From: Oscarella lobularis | Taxonomy: Eukaryota > Porifera > Homoscleromorpha > Homosclerophorida > Oscarellidae | Direction: 5' to 3' | Assembly: GCF_947507565.1 (NCBI RefSeq) | Contig: NC_089183.1 | Span: 1,426,001 to 1,490,000 of the forward strand | Length of the DNA stretch: 64,000 bases | Shown here: piece after piece, positions 1-10,666 of the stretch | Layout: each line of letters starts with the position of its first letter | How positions within the stretch are numbered: the first letter of the stretch is position 1 | Position numbers and translations under genes: made by a program | Notes under the pieces: generated by a model | The model's database searches: none | Seen by the model: the letters and a program-made list of their open reading frames with translations, nothing else | What the model was told of the DNA's origin: nothing

Positions 1-56
1 GTAACCGTTTGGTTGCGACAGCGCTGTGACTGGACTAGTTTCGTGTTGCGTGTTTT

Positions 57-1763
57 TTGTTTGTGCTTAGCTTAGCTTGGTGCTTGGTCGTTTGGTTGCT
101 CGCGTGCTTATTCCTAGGGCGTACTGGGATGGGCTGGGTACGTGTCTCCAGCTCATTTTGTTCTCCTATTCTTTTCTGTTCGCTAGCTCCTGCATTTGAC
201 CTGTCCGTTGCATGCAATTTGTCAGTGTCGGGTCACGCGTATACCGCTGATCTTCTCGCCTTGGACGCCTGCCGCCCGCGGTCATCGGTGCCGTTGCCTT
301 GGCCCGTGCCTCGGTCGTCGCCTCTTCGCGTATCCACTTGGGAGTGGGAGTTGCGTGAGTTTCCCGATAAGCTCTTCGCGAGCTATATTACGGCGGGCAT
401 CTCTAACGGTTTTCGCATTGGCTTTGATTACGCTTCATCCTCGCTGTCATCGGCGCGTCGTAATCTTTCGTCTGCTCGCGAGCATGCGGAAGTGGTCGAC
501 GGCTACATTCGAGAGGAATTTTTTGGGCAGCGCCGGTTGGTTGGGCCAGTTCGCGGTCTCTCCGCGCGGACCAGGCTACACGTAAGCCCGTTTGGGGTTA
601 TCCCTAAGTCGGGTCCCCCTGGTCGGTGGCGGATGATCGTGGACTTGTCTTCGCCGTCGAGTGCAAGCGTCAATGACGGTATCTCGGCAATCTTGGCGTC
701 GGTGCGTTATGCACGGATTGATGACGCCGTGCGCTTTTTGTTACGGTTCAGTTCCCCCATTCCGTTGGCAAAGATCGACCTCAAGGATGCGTATCGCATC
801 ATCCCGGTTCATCCGGATGACGTCCCGCTGTTAGGGATGCGCTGGCGCGGTGAGTTATTTTTGGATTCGGTTTTGCCTTTTGGCCTGCGCTCCGCGCCAA
901 AGATCTTCTCGGCGGTGGCAGACGCGCTCTTATGGATAATGTTGCAGAAAGGAGTGTCTGCGGCAATGCATTATTTGGACGATTTTTCTCTTTTTCGGCT
1001 CGGAGACCGCGGGCCAGTGTGAGCAAAATTTGGCGATTGCTCTCGCGACGTGTGCAGCTCTTGGAGTTCCGGTTGCTCATCATAAGACAGTACCGGCTTC
1101 TTTTTCTCTAACGTTTCTTGGCATCGAAATTGACTCGCGTGAGCGGGTGCTTCGCCTGCCCGCTGATAAATTGCTGCGCTTACGAGCGTTGTGTGCCCAG
1201 TGGCTAGGTGATTCGTACGGCGCCTGATTGATTTGTCGACTTCCGTGCGGGCTCTCGATCGCCCTCTACGTCTGAATCGGTGTGCGCGAGACGACATTTT
1301 GTGGTGGCATGCGGTGACCGCCGATTGGAACGGGTGTTCCTGGTTCGACTCGTTGGGTTTGCGCGCTCCAACTCTGGTTCTTCGTTCTGATGCGTCCGGG
1401 GCTTGGGGCTGTGGCGCCTTTTTTGGGCGTTTTTGGTTTCAGTGGCAATGGGACGAGGTCTGGATGGCTCGCTCAATCGCACCTAAGGAAACGCTGGCTG
1501 TGGTCATTGCTGCAGCTCTGTGGGGCGATTTGTGGCGCAATGAAGCTGTTCGGGTGGAGTCGGATAACGCGACCGTGGTGTGTGCTATTGCGACGGGCTC
1601 TTGCCGGGACGTTGCGGTTATGCAATTGGTCCGAGTGTTGCAATTCCTCGCGGCCCGTCACGGCTTTTTTGTCTCTGCTGCCCATATTCGCGGCACGGAC
1701 AATTCCACGGCTGATGCTCTGTCTCGGGGGGTGCCCGTTACTGAATTTCTGCATTCTGTTTAG
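57..1763 (+). pseudogene. Reverse transcriptase-RNase H of YR retrotransposon A, frameshifted
   Basis: The polymerase of a DIRS/Ngaro-type element. Visible RT landmarks are KIDLKDAYR (first catalytic Asp region), LPFGLRSAPKIFS and the YLDDF active site near 975-990. An RNase H region follows (LVLRSDASGAWG, APKETLA, RGTDNSTADALSRG; about 1375-1730). The frame breaks just after YLDDF (around 990-1000) and continues in another frame as a thumb region (LTFLGIEID). A second break at about 1215-1225 seems to delete about 30-40 residues before RLIDLST. No ATG start is visible; the N-terminus may lie upstream. Same family as the RT at 45625-46455 but clearly diverged. Confidence 0.85.
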
Positions 1764-1783
1764 CTCAACGATTCTCCAACCCG

Positions 1784-2805
1784 TTGGAAGCCGGGCCTCC
1801 TTCGTTGGCTAGACGACCCCCAGTGGACCTCGTCCGATTGGAGAGCGTTGCCGCTTCTCTCCTGGAGAACGGTTTAGCTTCTTCGACTCGCCGCACTTAT
1901 TCCTCTGGTCAGACTTCGTATTTATCGTTTTGCTCGCTGGCGCGGTTGGCGCCGCTGCCGTCCAGCGAGAATATTCTATGTCTCTTTGTTGCATGGCTTG
2001 CGTCATCGGATTTGTCGCACGCAACCATAAAGGTGTATCTCGCAGCGTTGCGCCAATTACATATTTCGGCGGGTCGGGCTAACCCTTTTCTCGGCGACAT
2101 GCCCAGGTTGAATCTTGTCCTACGTGGGTACCGGCGCTCAGAGTCTGCTCGCGTCGCCTTCGTCCTCAGCGTTTGCCGATTACGCCCGCCATTCTTCGGG
2201 CGTTGCACGGAGTGTGGAGCAAGGAGAGTCAGTCTTATGATTCGGTTCTGTGGTGGGCGGCGTGTCTTACTGGGTTCTTCGGTTTCCTGCGCTCCGGCGA
2301 ATTCACGGTTGCCTCGGGGGTTCGGTTCGACCCTGAGGTTCATTTGGCTTTGAGTGACTTGTCTTTTGATACCTTACCTTATCCGACGATGGCCTTATTG
2401 CGTATCAAGCAGTCGAAGACTGATCCTTTCCGGCGGGGTCATACGGTGGTGCTGGGGAGGTCGCATTCGGATTTATGCCCGGTGGCGTCATTGCTGAGCT
2501 ACCTTGTAATTCGAGGTATGAGGCGGGGGCCGCTATTTTGCAAGGCAGACGGCTCGCCCCTTATGCGTTCGGACTTAGTGGGCGCCGTTCAGACGGCTCT
2601 GGCTCAGGCAGGGCTTGCGACACAGAATTACACTGATCATAGCTTTCGTATTGGTGCGGCGACTACGGCGGCGGCGGTGGGATTGGAAGACTCGGTCATT
2701 CGCTCGTTGGGACGCTGGCGCAGCTTGTGCTATAATCGCTACGTCCAGCTGCCGGCAGCCGAACTTGCCAATTTTAGTCGACTGTTGTCGAACTCTTCTC
2801 GGTAG
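1784..2805 (+). pseudogene. Tyrosine recombinase of YR retrotransposon A, frameshifted
   Basis: Integrates the circular DNA copy of YR retroelements. The N-terminal SAM-like core-binding half (STRRTYSSGQ, then VAWLASSDLSHATIKVYLAALR) is in one frame up to about 2150. The catalytic half follows in another frame from about 2155. Catalytic residues visible: Arg in FLRSGEF, HSFRIGA (HxxR), GRW, and the nucleophile Tyr in YNRYV. One single-base shift separates the halves. Length and order match recombinases of Ngaro/DIRS elements; a second copy of the catalytic part is at 49264-49680. Confidence 0.85.
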
Positions 2806-2890
2806 GGGTGTGTAGTGGTTGTGTGTATCTACCTCAGGGTGTATTATCCGCAATGGTTGGGAGGTCACGCTCGTATACGAGCGTGTGTTT

Positions 2891-3117
2891 GGACAGGTTG
2901 CCCGGATACTCCGGTTACCATGACAACCATTGCGGTTATGGCTGTCTAGCTACATCCGGGACCTGCCCCAGCGTTGACCACCAGGCTTTAGGAAGCCTGG
3001 TGTGTTAGGTACCTAGATCCTTTCGGCGAGCGGTGTTATCGGGAGTGGCCCATGGCCTTCTGTCGGACAGGGGGCCTGGCCCCCCCCCCTTCCCCTCCAT
3101 GGAGGTAAGTAGTTAAT
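2891..3117 (+). repeat. B1 split direct repeat of YR element A
   Basis: Near-identical to B2 (3335-3382 plus 5868-6048): both start at ggacaggttgcccggat and end at ggaggtaagtagttaat. It has an internal GGTTACCATGACAACC palindrome-like block and a C-rich run. B1 is uninterrupted and so preserves the unfilled target of the Harbinger insertion (TTA near 2935). Confidence 0.85.
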
Positions 3118-3334
3118 GGCGGGTTAGACTTGTTTAACCGTCGTTAACTTCGCCGGAATATGGCGTGCGCTAGGAGTCCACTCGCGCACTTTCATTGGCT
3201 AACAGGGGGTGTTTCCAATTGGACCGCGGCCTTTGTGACGTTGCCTTTCTCTCATGCTCGCTGCGATCGGCGGTCACTTCCCCCCCTGGCTTAGTTAGGA
3301 TCTCCACTGGTTATCCAGTGTGACACAACGGTGG
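3118..3334 (+). repeat. A2 segment of YR element A (inferred)
   Basis: Lies between B1 and B2. By the known Ngaro plan this should match the left terminus A1, which lies before the window, so the assignment cannot be tested here. No ORF. Confidence 0.5.
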
Positions 3335-3399
3335 GGACAGGTTGCCCGGATACTCCGGTTACCATGACAACCATTGCGGTGAAGGCCCATTCACACTGG

Positions 3400-3475
3400 C
3401 GACGTAACGTAACGTAACGTAACGTAGTGTGACGTCACAAATAGTTAACGTAACGTAACGTAACGTAACGTAAGA
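3400..3475 (+). repeat. Subterminal CGTAA array, left end
   Basis: Runs of cgtaacgtaacg broken by tagtgtgacgtcacaaatagtt. They mirror the right subterminal TTACG runs at about 5750-5846. Such subterminal arrays are candidate binding sites for the MADF protein or transposase (inference). Confidence 0.7.
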
Positions 3476-3645
3476 CCATTCACACTTGTGCTACGTGACA
3501 ATCAACAATAGGAAAGAATCGGCGCCTACTTTTGCTGCTCTTTCTGCATCGCAGACGCCAGCGCCAGCAGAAGAAAAGAATATGGGTTAGACGTATTAAT
3601 CATCATAGGGAAAAGAAAGGAGAATATCATAGTCTAATCAACGAA

Positions 3646-4773
3646 ATGAGGCTCTTTGATCACGAAAGCTTTTATAAATATTTTTGTATGACGCCCTCCC
3701 GCTTTGATCATTTGCTAAGTTTGATTGGACCCTGTATTACTAAAGAATCAACCACTTTTCGCAATTCTGTATCTCCTGGGGAGCGACTGGCCATAACCCT
3801 CAGATATCTAGCTACCGGAGACTCTATGCAAACTATCGCCTTTAGCTATCGAGTTGGACATTCTACAGTATGCAATATCATCAAACATACCTGTACAGCC
3901 ATATGGAATACTCTGAGGCCATTGTACATAAGAACCCCCACTACATATTCTGACTGGAAAGAAATTAGCAGAGAATTCAATCAGTATTGGAATTTTCCTC
4001 ATTGTATCGGCAGTATAGACGGAAAGCACGTCGTTATTCAGGCACCAAACGGAGCTGGCTCTCTATATTATAACTATAAGCATACTCATAGTATTGTTTT
4101 ATTGGCCGTCTCTGACGCCAAATATTGTTTTACACTACTCAATATCGGTGACTACGGAAGCCATTCGGACGGCGGCGTCCTCAGAAATTCCTCTTTCGGA
4201 AGAGCCCTCGAATCAAATCAACTATCTATACCTCAGCCGGAACATATTCAAGATTGCCCTCAACCATTACCTTATGTATTTCTTGGAGACGCTGCATTCC
4301 CCTTACGTGAAAATATTCTACGCCCATATCCAGGAAAATATTTGCCAGAGCCTAAGAAGATATTTAACTACAGATTATCAAGAGCTCGACGAGTAGTGGA
4401 AAATGCATTTGGAATTATGGCTTCTCGATTTCGTATCTTCAGACGTACTATTATAGCGTCTCCAGAAAAAGCCTCATTAATAACCCAAGCTACCTGCACT
4501 CTCCATAACTATCTTATAATATCCGATCGACAATTATCACATCAAGATCATCTATATTGTCCGCCCAATTCTATTGATCATGAAGATAAAAGAGGAAACT
4601 TCGTTGCGGGCGATTGGAGAGCAGACGAATCCAGCAATTTAGCTGACGGTATCCGCCTTGGAGGCAACCGTCCATCAGTGTCTGCATTGACCAACAGGGA
4701 TCATTTCAGCACATATTTTAGCTCAGCAACTGGGAGAGTGGCCTGGCAAGATGCTCAAGTACGATTATCGTAA
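3646..4773 (+). CDS. Harbinger transposase (DDE_Tnp_4 / HARBI1-like)
   Basis: Cuts and pastes the element. The catalytic triad is visible: Asp in GSIDGKH (about 4015), Asp in FLGDAAFP (about 4285), Glu in RRVVENAFG (about 4395). Upstream helical part contains GERLAITLRYLATGDS and VGHSTVCNII (HTH-like). The frame is open from about 3499, and the conserved basic stretch RRRQRQQKKRIWVRR lies before the first ATG (3646). The real start is therefore either non-ATG, in an upstream exon not found, or lost. The frame is otherwise intact to the TAA at 4771. Its partner is the MADF/BESS gene on the other strand. Confidence 0.9.
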   Translation: MRLFDHESFYKYFCMTPSRFDHLLSLIGPCITKESTTFRNSVSPGERLAITLRYLATGDSMQTIAFSYRVGHSTVCNIIKHTCTAIWNTLRPLYIRTPTTYSDWKEISREFNQYWNFPHCIGSIDGKHVVIQAPNGAGSLYYNYKHTHSIVLLAVSDAKYCFTLLNIGDYGSHSDGGVLRNSSFGRALESNQLSIPQPEHIQDCPQPLPYVFLGDAAFPLRENILRPYPGKYLPEPKKIFNYRLSRARRVVENAFGIMASRFRIFRRTIIASPEKASLITQATCTLHNYLIISDRQLSHQDHLYCPPNSIDHEDKRGNFVAGDWRADESSNLADGIRLGGNRPSVSALTNRDHFSTYFSSATGRVAWQDAQVRLS

Positions 4774-4856
4774 ACTGCTAATGACATTAATGACTATGTA
4801 ATACAGATACAGAGATTAATGTAATATGCTATAATAAGCTATTATTGATTAAACAA

Positions 4857-5671
4857 CTAATTTTCCTCAAACTCAATCTGATAGAGTACCTCTTGAATAC
4901 GTATTTTTGCAAGGGCTCTCTTTCTTGGATTGAGCCTTCTGATGGAGCTTCCGACGGACTGCCCAAAAAGATCGTTTTCGTCGTCGACCCGCTCTGTCTT
5001 CTGCAGCTGTCGAATAATTTCGAGGTCGACCTCGTTGCTGGCTGATTGCTTTCTTCTGCATACAGTCCAGTTATATTTTCTAGGCTGTAATTAACCAGAT
5101 CGTACTCTACCTACCTCTTCCTTCTCCCCCTAGTCCCTTCATCGACCCTTGTTCTTTCATCCTCGACTACGTCGTCCTCGTTCTCTCCCTGTCCTTCTTC
5201 TCCGCCGTCATCAATCCTCTCGTCCTCTTCTGCTTCCTCTGCCTGGCTTTCCAATAAAAAACTATCTGACGTTCTACAAAACAAGGTAATAATTAATAAC
5301 ATATTTCTTCTAATCTACTGCATTACCCTCTGTGACTAACGAAGTCTCTAAGGAACAACAGGCGCTCGTAATACGCCCACGGTCTCACGTCGTCTCGCTT
5401 GTCGCCGGTTTGCCCTTTTCGCTTCTTCGATTCCTTTGCGAACCGCTCTCGCAAAGTCCTCCACCTCTTCTGGCACGCTTCAACTAAAATTGACGACTCT
5501 CGCGAGAAAAACCTGCCTAATTAAACAAGTATACTAACTCCCAATGCTCAGCTCCTCTGAAATCTCCGTCCAAGCATTTTCCTTTCGCGTCGATACCTTA
5601 TAAAAGGCATTCGATTTGTCGTAAAGGCAGGGATGGCTTTCGACAAGCTCGATGAGTCGTTCGTCGTTCAT
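4857..5671 (-). CDS. MADF-BESS protein, Harbinger accessory gene (4 exons)
   Basis: Exons on the minus strand: 5671-5539, 5483-5327, 5273-5115, 5055-4857, with GT-AG introns of 55, 53 and 59 bp; phases agree and total 648 nt (215 aa). Exon 1 begins MNDERLIELVESHPCLYD, a typical MADF start. Exon 2 holds EACQKRWRTLRERF and YYERLLFLRDF (MADF end). Exon 3 is an acidic linker. Exon 4 has DLFGQSVGSSIRRLNPRKR, resembling a BESS motif. Harbinger elements need such a Myb/MADF partner to bind termini and import the transposase (known for the superfamily). The splice model is mine, read by eye. Confidence 0.85.
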
Positions 5672-6048
5672 ATCTCTCCTTAACTTCCTTCCGTTAGCCT
5701 TATGCTAAGCGCCGAAAATAGACCCACCTTCTATTCCTTACGTCAACGTTGCGTTGCGTTACGTTACGTTACGTTACGTCACAATGGCACAGTGGGAATG
5801 GGTTACGTCACGTTACGTTACGTTACGTTACGTTACGTTACGTTACGTCGCCAGTGTGAATGGGCCTTTATGGCTGTTTAGCTACATCCGGGACCTGCCC
5901 CAGCGTTGACCACCAGGCTTTAGGAAGCCTGGTGTGTTAGGTACCTAGATCCTTTCGGCGAGCGGTATTATCGGGAGTGGCCCATGGCCTTCTGTCGGAC
6001 AGGGGACCTGCCCCCCCCCCCTCCCCTCCATGGAGGTAAGTAGTTAAT

Positions 6049-6173
6049 CGCTCGTTTTTTGCTATAAATCAGTCAAAATAGCTACGAATTGATGCAGAAA
6101 AAATGGTTTCTATCTAACTTTGCCTTTAATAAACGAAATTATCGTGGCTCGGTTCCTAAAGGGGCCTCAATTC
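6049..6173 (+). repeat. Copy of ~135-bp CTATAAATCAGTC repeat
   Basis: Shares gctataaatcagtcaaa, gatgcagaaa, ttaataaacgaaatt and ggttcctaaaggggcctca with the array at 40055-42570. It is the flank of YR element A. Confidence 0.8.
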
Positions 6174-6850
6174 ATGGAGCCGACCACCTTAGTTGTACGA
6201 GTGGAGCCCGTATAACGGCGGAGGGAGGCTCTCTCAAACGTGATCTTAGGGCCGGAAGTGTATGTATGTCCGTCTGTCTATATGTCTGTTCGTCACGCTC
6301 GGTATTGTGACGTCACATAGGAAACTCTTACTTTGTAAAGCGCATGCGCGACATAGGGCCCAAAACTGTGCCCCAAAAAAGGCGATTTACGACGCGACAA
6401 AAGCGTTTTTTCTATGACAAAAAAAACAAAAATGTTTAAAAAACTTTAGTTTGAATTGCACTGCGCTATTTTCCGTGTTATTAATGTACTGAGAAACCGA
6501 AACGACAGTTTTGATTGTCACGCTCCGACGTCACAGTCAAAAGTATCCACTCATGTACAGTATGTGAGTGGGTATGTACGCGTGTACGGTTAACAGGAAA
6601 TATGACCCGTACACATGCATGTCTTCAAATACAGAGCAAATTATGAAATGCAATACGTCAGAAAAGCGCCTAATTAGAAAAACATTGCAATTATGTAGGT
6701 ATGTACAGTATGTAGGTAGGACTGAGCTGTAGGGGCTAAGGGCAGTGATGACTACGTGAATATGTGGCAACATAAAAATTTATGACGTCACACTATGTAA
6801 TGCACTCGCGTACGGTAAGCGGTGGGAGGCTCTGCATGATGGCAACACGG
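6174..6850 (+). repeat. Interspersed repeat (GGAGCCGACCACC family), copy 1
   Basis: Shares blocks gtggagcccgtataacg, ggaggctctctcaaacgtga and gcgcatgcgcgacataggg with copy 2 at 10883-11190. The left edge ggagccgaccacc and the right ggtgggaggctc look like imperfect inverted termini, so this may be a non-autonomous DNA transposon. No supported gene; the ORFs are short and low complexity. Confidence 0.55.
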
Positions 6851-6871
6851 TGAACACCGGGCCATCATTCT

Positions 6872-7121
6872 CTAGTTTATATAACTAATCGCTCGTTTTT
6901 GCCATAAATCAGTCGCAAAAGCGTTAAGTTTATGCAGATAAACGTTTTTATTGCTTCCTTTCCCTTCAAATAAACGAAATCTTTGTGGCCCGGTTCCTAA
7001 TGGGCCTCATTTTTATCCAAATGATTATTCTCATATTTACCTTATAAATGAGTCAAAGTAGCTCTTATTAAATGCAGAAATTTCTGTCTTTCCCTTTAAA
7101 TTTTTGCAGCCCGGTTCCTAT
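6872..7121 (+). repeat. Copies of ~135-bp repeat, left flank of the ISL2EU element
   Basis: Nearly collinear with 42035-42294, which is the same pair of repeat units without the ISL2EU insertion. Confidence 0.85.
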
Positions 7122-7196
7122 AGACCCCTTGCAGGCACGCGACCAATTAGGAGGTGACACGCCTACTGGAGTACAGCCGGGACATCCTTCGTAAAT

Positions 7197-9196
7197 ATGG
7201 CTCGAAATTCTACATTGCTGAGCGGTTACAAGTCTTCTCTTGCGAGCAAAGAGAGTCGTTGTCGTTACGAAGAGAAGATTCGACTAGCGGGAGGCCTCGA
7301 TCCGTACGAGATCCCTGTAAATGCGTGGGTTGACGACATCGATGATTGGCCCGGGATCACGCATATTCACGTGGGGATGTACCTCATTGTCTCGCCCAGT
7401 CCCTACACCGGAGAGGCTCTTTTAAATTACAAGAGTCTTGACTGCTACGAACGCTTTCTGGCCGGATGGGTTGGATCCGTCCTTGTCACACAAACGAGCG
7501 ATTCTTCTAAGAAAATTGTTACAGCGAAGGCAAAAAAATCATTTACGCAATCGCAAAAGGGTTCAAAACACGTTGTAGGTGAAACACTCTCAGAAAATGA
7601 GCGAAAAGCCGCTGCAACCGTGGGTCTTGGCTGAAACCGGAGGAAAAATTCTTGCTGCGCACTGCAATTGCATGGCCGGTCTTGGAGAAGCATGCAGCCA
7701 CATCGCCTCTCTCCTTTTTGCAGTTGAGGCAGGCGTCCGGGCTAGAGAATCAACGACTGTCACCGACAAAAAGGCGTACTGGGTTCAGCCACAATCAGTC
7801 AAAGATGTTCCTTACGCTCCGATTAAAGATATCTGCTTTTTGGGCAAAAAGCGATTTGCGAAGATGAGAGAGCAGGAGCAGCAACAGCAGGAGCAACAGC
7901 AGCAGTCTTTGCGACAGAAGAATATCACCCCTCCATCACCTCATGCAAAAGAATCCTTTATTGCAGCACTTGCTGCTGCATCAAGCAAGCCTGCTGTTCT
8001 CTCGGTGACGCGTGGGTATCATGAAAAGTATATTCCAACAGCTTTGCAAGAAAATTTTCCCTCTCCTCTGTTAGAATTATACAATAAGGAAAATTTGCAG
8101 TTAAACTACGCAGGACTTCTTTCTATCGCAAAACAAACTGTTATATCGGTGACAGCAGAGCAGAGGGAAGCCGTTGAATTACACACAAGAGAGCAGTACA
8201 AGGCAAGGCTCTGGAACCGTATGCGTGGAGGGCGTATAACGGCGTCAAAATTAAAAGCGGTTTGCTGTACCAATTCTGCAAGCCCATCTATGTCTCTAAT
8301 TATGTCTGTGTGTCATCCGGAACTGTCAAAATTCACGACAGTGGCAACACGGTGGGGTTGTTCTCATGAAAAGACAGCAATGAAAGCATATCAGACAAAA
8401 CACGCATCGCAACACGTCAATGTGAAAGTTGATTCATGCGGATTTGTCATAAATGATGAACACTCCTTCATTGGTGCATCCCCTGACGGCCTAATCTCAT
8501 GCGACTGCTGCGGAGATGGAGTTATTGAAATAAAGGTTTATCATTTCCTGCCATTACATATATTTGTGAAAGTTTCCATTTAGTGTCCTTTCTGTAAGCG
8601 TGAAAAAAGCATAGCAGAAATGACTGAAGATCGCCTTTTCTGCCTGGAAAAAACAGATGATGGACGGTTGCAGTTGAAAAGAACTCATGCATATTATTAC
8701 CAGGTTTAAATCTCATCGCAAATACTTGCTTCGACTTCATATCTGTTCTGATTAGGTTCAATGCCAAATATTTTGTTGCAAAAGATCGTACAGTGATTTC
8801 ATTTTGTGAAAACCCAACGAAATGCACATTGAAAGGATATACCCAGATGAACAACTGTGGGAAAGTGCGGTGTCCACATCTCATCAGTTTTTTACAAATG
8901 CTGTGCTGCCCGAAATGATAGGAAAGTTTTTCTCCAGAGTAGAAGAACCGTCAATCTTGGAAACAAACAGAGATTCTTCGGTAACAGCATCAACGCCTGG
9001 ACTTGAGCTGTACTGCTATTGCCAGAGGCCAGAGAGGGCAGAGGACGGTGCAATGGTTGGCTGCGACGACAAGTCCTGCGTCAAACGATGGTTTCATTTG
9101 ACATGTTTGAATTTGAAATGTGCACCTAAAACGACGACATGGTACTGCCCAGAATGTAGGAAAACGAATCGGAAAAAGGGTACGTACATATATTAA
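7197..9196 (+). pseudogene. SWIM zinc finger-YqaJ nuclease-PHD protein of the ISL2EU element, disrupted
   Basis: Accessory protein of the element. The N-terminal part (7197 to about 7560) begins at ATG 7197. A frame change at about 7560-7600 leads to a SWIM finger (HCNCMAGLGEACSH), a Gln-rich stretch and a YqaJ/lambda-exonuclease-like core (RITASKLK, GASPDGLI, EIK), with a GT-AG intron at 8536-8583. The next exon, 8584-8703, starts CPFCKREKS and ends HAYYYQ; intron 8704-8755 follows. The last exon has an in-frame TGA at 8807-8809 and ends with a PHD finger (CYCQRPERAEDG ... WYCPEC). The frame change and TGA indicate decay, unlike the intact transposase opposite. Confidence 0.8.
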
Positions 9197-9226
9197 TTTG
9201 TAATAAATATATCTTTTATTTGTCTT

Positions 9227-10666
9227 CTAATCGAAGGGCACAACTGAATCATTCATATTGACAAGACCACAACATACGTTAACTATTTTGTCAAGTTGGG
9301 GTGTGGAATCATTTGTGCAACGAACTGAGTCGATTGGATGAGTAGCAGAAAGAATAGAATACTTCTGTCTCAATAGTCCTATCACACGCTCTACGTGAAT
9401 CCTTACGTTGGCAATGTTCCTAGTCTGTTCAATTGAAATTGCTTCTAGCTGTTTTTCTCCACGTGTATACGCAGGTAACTGGATCCGAGCGCAATACAAT
9501 CCCACAGATTCTTTGATGTCGAAACCTCGGTCAGCCAATATTGTGTCACCAGGTAAAAGATTGTCCAATAGGCCGCAATTTTCAGTAAGTCGTTTATCGC
9601 TCACCCTTCCTCCCCAGCCTTGAGAGATGAAGCTCACTGATCCTTGAGGTGTTATGCCAATAAGGTATTTAACTGTGTTATGGTGTTTGTACGAACTAAA
9701 CGTCTGTGCTCTTGCCAAAAGACTGCAGGGACGTTCAAGAAATACTTCGAAACAGTCAATTATGACAACGCACGATGGACTGTGCTTTACGAAGCAGAGT
9801 GGGAGAGTCGCTCGAAGGACGTCACGTTCTGGCCATTTGATGAGCACTTTTAAATAGAGAAACAGAACGTCAATGGTGTGAGTGAATATTCTTGAAGCAG
9901 TTGAGAGACAAATTCCAAACCTGTATGACAAATCCTCTAGATGCAGACCGAGTCGTAATCGCATCAATGTCAGCATGAGCTGCTGAAATGATGACAAACG
10001 ACAGTGCTGCCCAAATAGAGCTGCTTCGACGTACACATGAAGAGCAAGCAGAATATGCCAAGAAGGAAGTCCTGTGTAGTATCGCACTTTCGCATCGTTG
10101 GTTTCGAAGGACTTGTACGTCAATGTTGCTCCGCTAAACTCTCTTATTTCTTTCTCCATCTCTCTCAGACCATTTTCCATTACCAAAATCTTAGACGAAG
10201 TCAAAGTCGTCTGGACAGACCGTGACGTTGCGTTTCCATCATCATCATCGTCGTCCGTCACTGTTTCATTCGTCACTGCATCGCTACTGTCGCAAATGGT
10301 TGCAGCCTCTATATGTTGCCGTTTTCTGCTGCGGCTCGCTCTGCGGTCGTAACGACTGACGTCGACGGCTGCTGTACGAGTGTATCCCAAGCGCTGAGAA
10401 GGAGCCCAATCATGATTAGTCGTGTCATATATATCGCAAGGAGCTCCCCCAATGAAATGATCGGAGCAGACGCGTGTATACGGATAATTCTTCTCCTTTA
10501 AGTCCTTCCTGTTTATAGCAGCTAGCCACGCCCTCTGTCGTTCGGCCGACAGACGAGTAGTTTCGGCATCGCGATTCTTCGGAATGGTAGGGAGTCGAAA
10601 AAAACTCTTATTCCTGTCACGATCGGCACGGTTAGAACAAGAAATAACGGCACAAAAGCCAACCAT
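9227..10666 (-). CDS. THAP-domain DDE transposase of the ISL2EU element
   Basis: Uninterrupted 479-aa frame starting at ATG 10666-10664. The N-terminal THAP zinc finger has C-x4-C at CAVISC and C-x2-H in VCSDHF (C2CH). A middle coiled region follows, then a DDE_Tnp_4-type core: Asp in [10 protein letters not shown], Asp in LADRGFD, Glu in [12 protein letters not shown] domains bind the transposon ends in several animal families. It is convergent with the YqaJ gene, whose end lies 30 bp away. The intact frame suggests recent activity. A THAP fragment of a related element lies at 26227-26437. Confidence 0.9.
   Translation of the reverse strand: MVGFCAVISCSNRADRDRNKSFFRLPTIPKNRDAETTRLSAERQRAWLAAINRKDLKEKNYPYTRVCSDHFIGGAPCDIYDTTNHDWAPSQRLGYTRTAAVDVSRYDRRASRSRKRQHIEAATICDSSDAVTNETVTDDDDDDGNATSRSVQTTLTSSKILVMENGLREMEKEIREFSGATLTYKSFETNDAKVRYYTGLPSWHILLALHVYVEAALFGQHCRLSSFQQLMLTLMRLRLGLHLEDLSYRFGICLSTASRIFTHTIDVLFLYLKVLIKWPERDVLRATLPLCFVKHSPSCVVIIDCFEVFLERPCSLLARAQTFSSYKHHNTVKYLIGITPQGSVSFISQGWGGRVSDKRLTENCGLLDNLLPGDTILADRGFDIKESVGLYCARIQLPAYTRGEKQLEAISIEQTRNIANVRIHVERVIGLLRQKYSILSATHPIDSVRCTNDSTPQLDKIVNVCCGLVNMNDSVVPFD

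Larger units (their letters stand above)
3383..5867 (+). mobile_element. PIF/Harbinger DNA transposon, apparently complete
   Basis: 2,485 bp bounded by inverted repeats aggcccattcacactggcga and its complement, followed inward by long CGTAA/TTACG runs. Comparison with unfilled B1 shows a TTA target: the right flank has TTA (5868-5870), the left has TGA (3380-3382), one base changed. A TTA/TAA 3-bp duplication is characteristic of this superfamily. It carries the usual two genes in convergent orientation, DDE transposase (+) and a DNA-binding MADF/BESS protein (-), both open. Confidence 0.92.
1..6048 (+). mobile_element. YR retrotransposon A (Ngaro/DIRS-like), 5' end outside window
   Basis: Order of parts is RT, RNase H, tyrosine recombinase, then a tail of direct repeats B1 (2891-3117), unique segment taken as A2 (3118-3334) and B2 (3335-6048, interrupted by the Harbinger element at 3383-5867). 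A1-coding-B1-A2-B2 is the known plan of Ngaro-type YR retroelements. A1 and probably the Gag gene lie before position 1. All genes are frameshifted, so this copy is dead. The right edge at 6048 is where B1 and B2 stop matching; beyond it is an unrelated ~135-bp repeat family. Confidence 0.8.
3335..6048 (+). repeat. B2 split direct repeat of YR element A, interrupted
   Basis: Matches B1 up to 3382, then resumes at 5868-6048. The gap is exactly the Harbinger element plus one target duplication. Confidence 0.85.

Noticed and set aside
3061-3117. Short ORFs in the C-rich tail of YR element A
   Set aside because: They lie in the split direct repeats and share no conserved protein.
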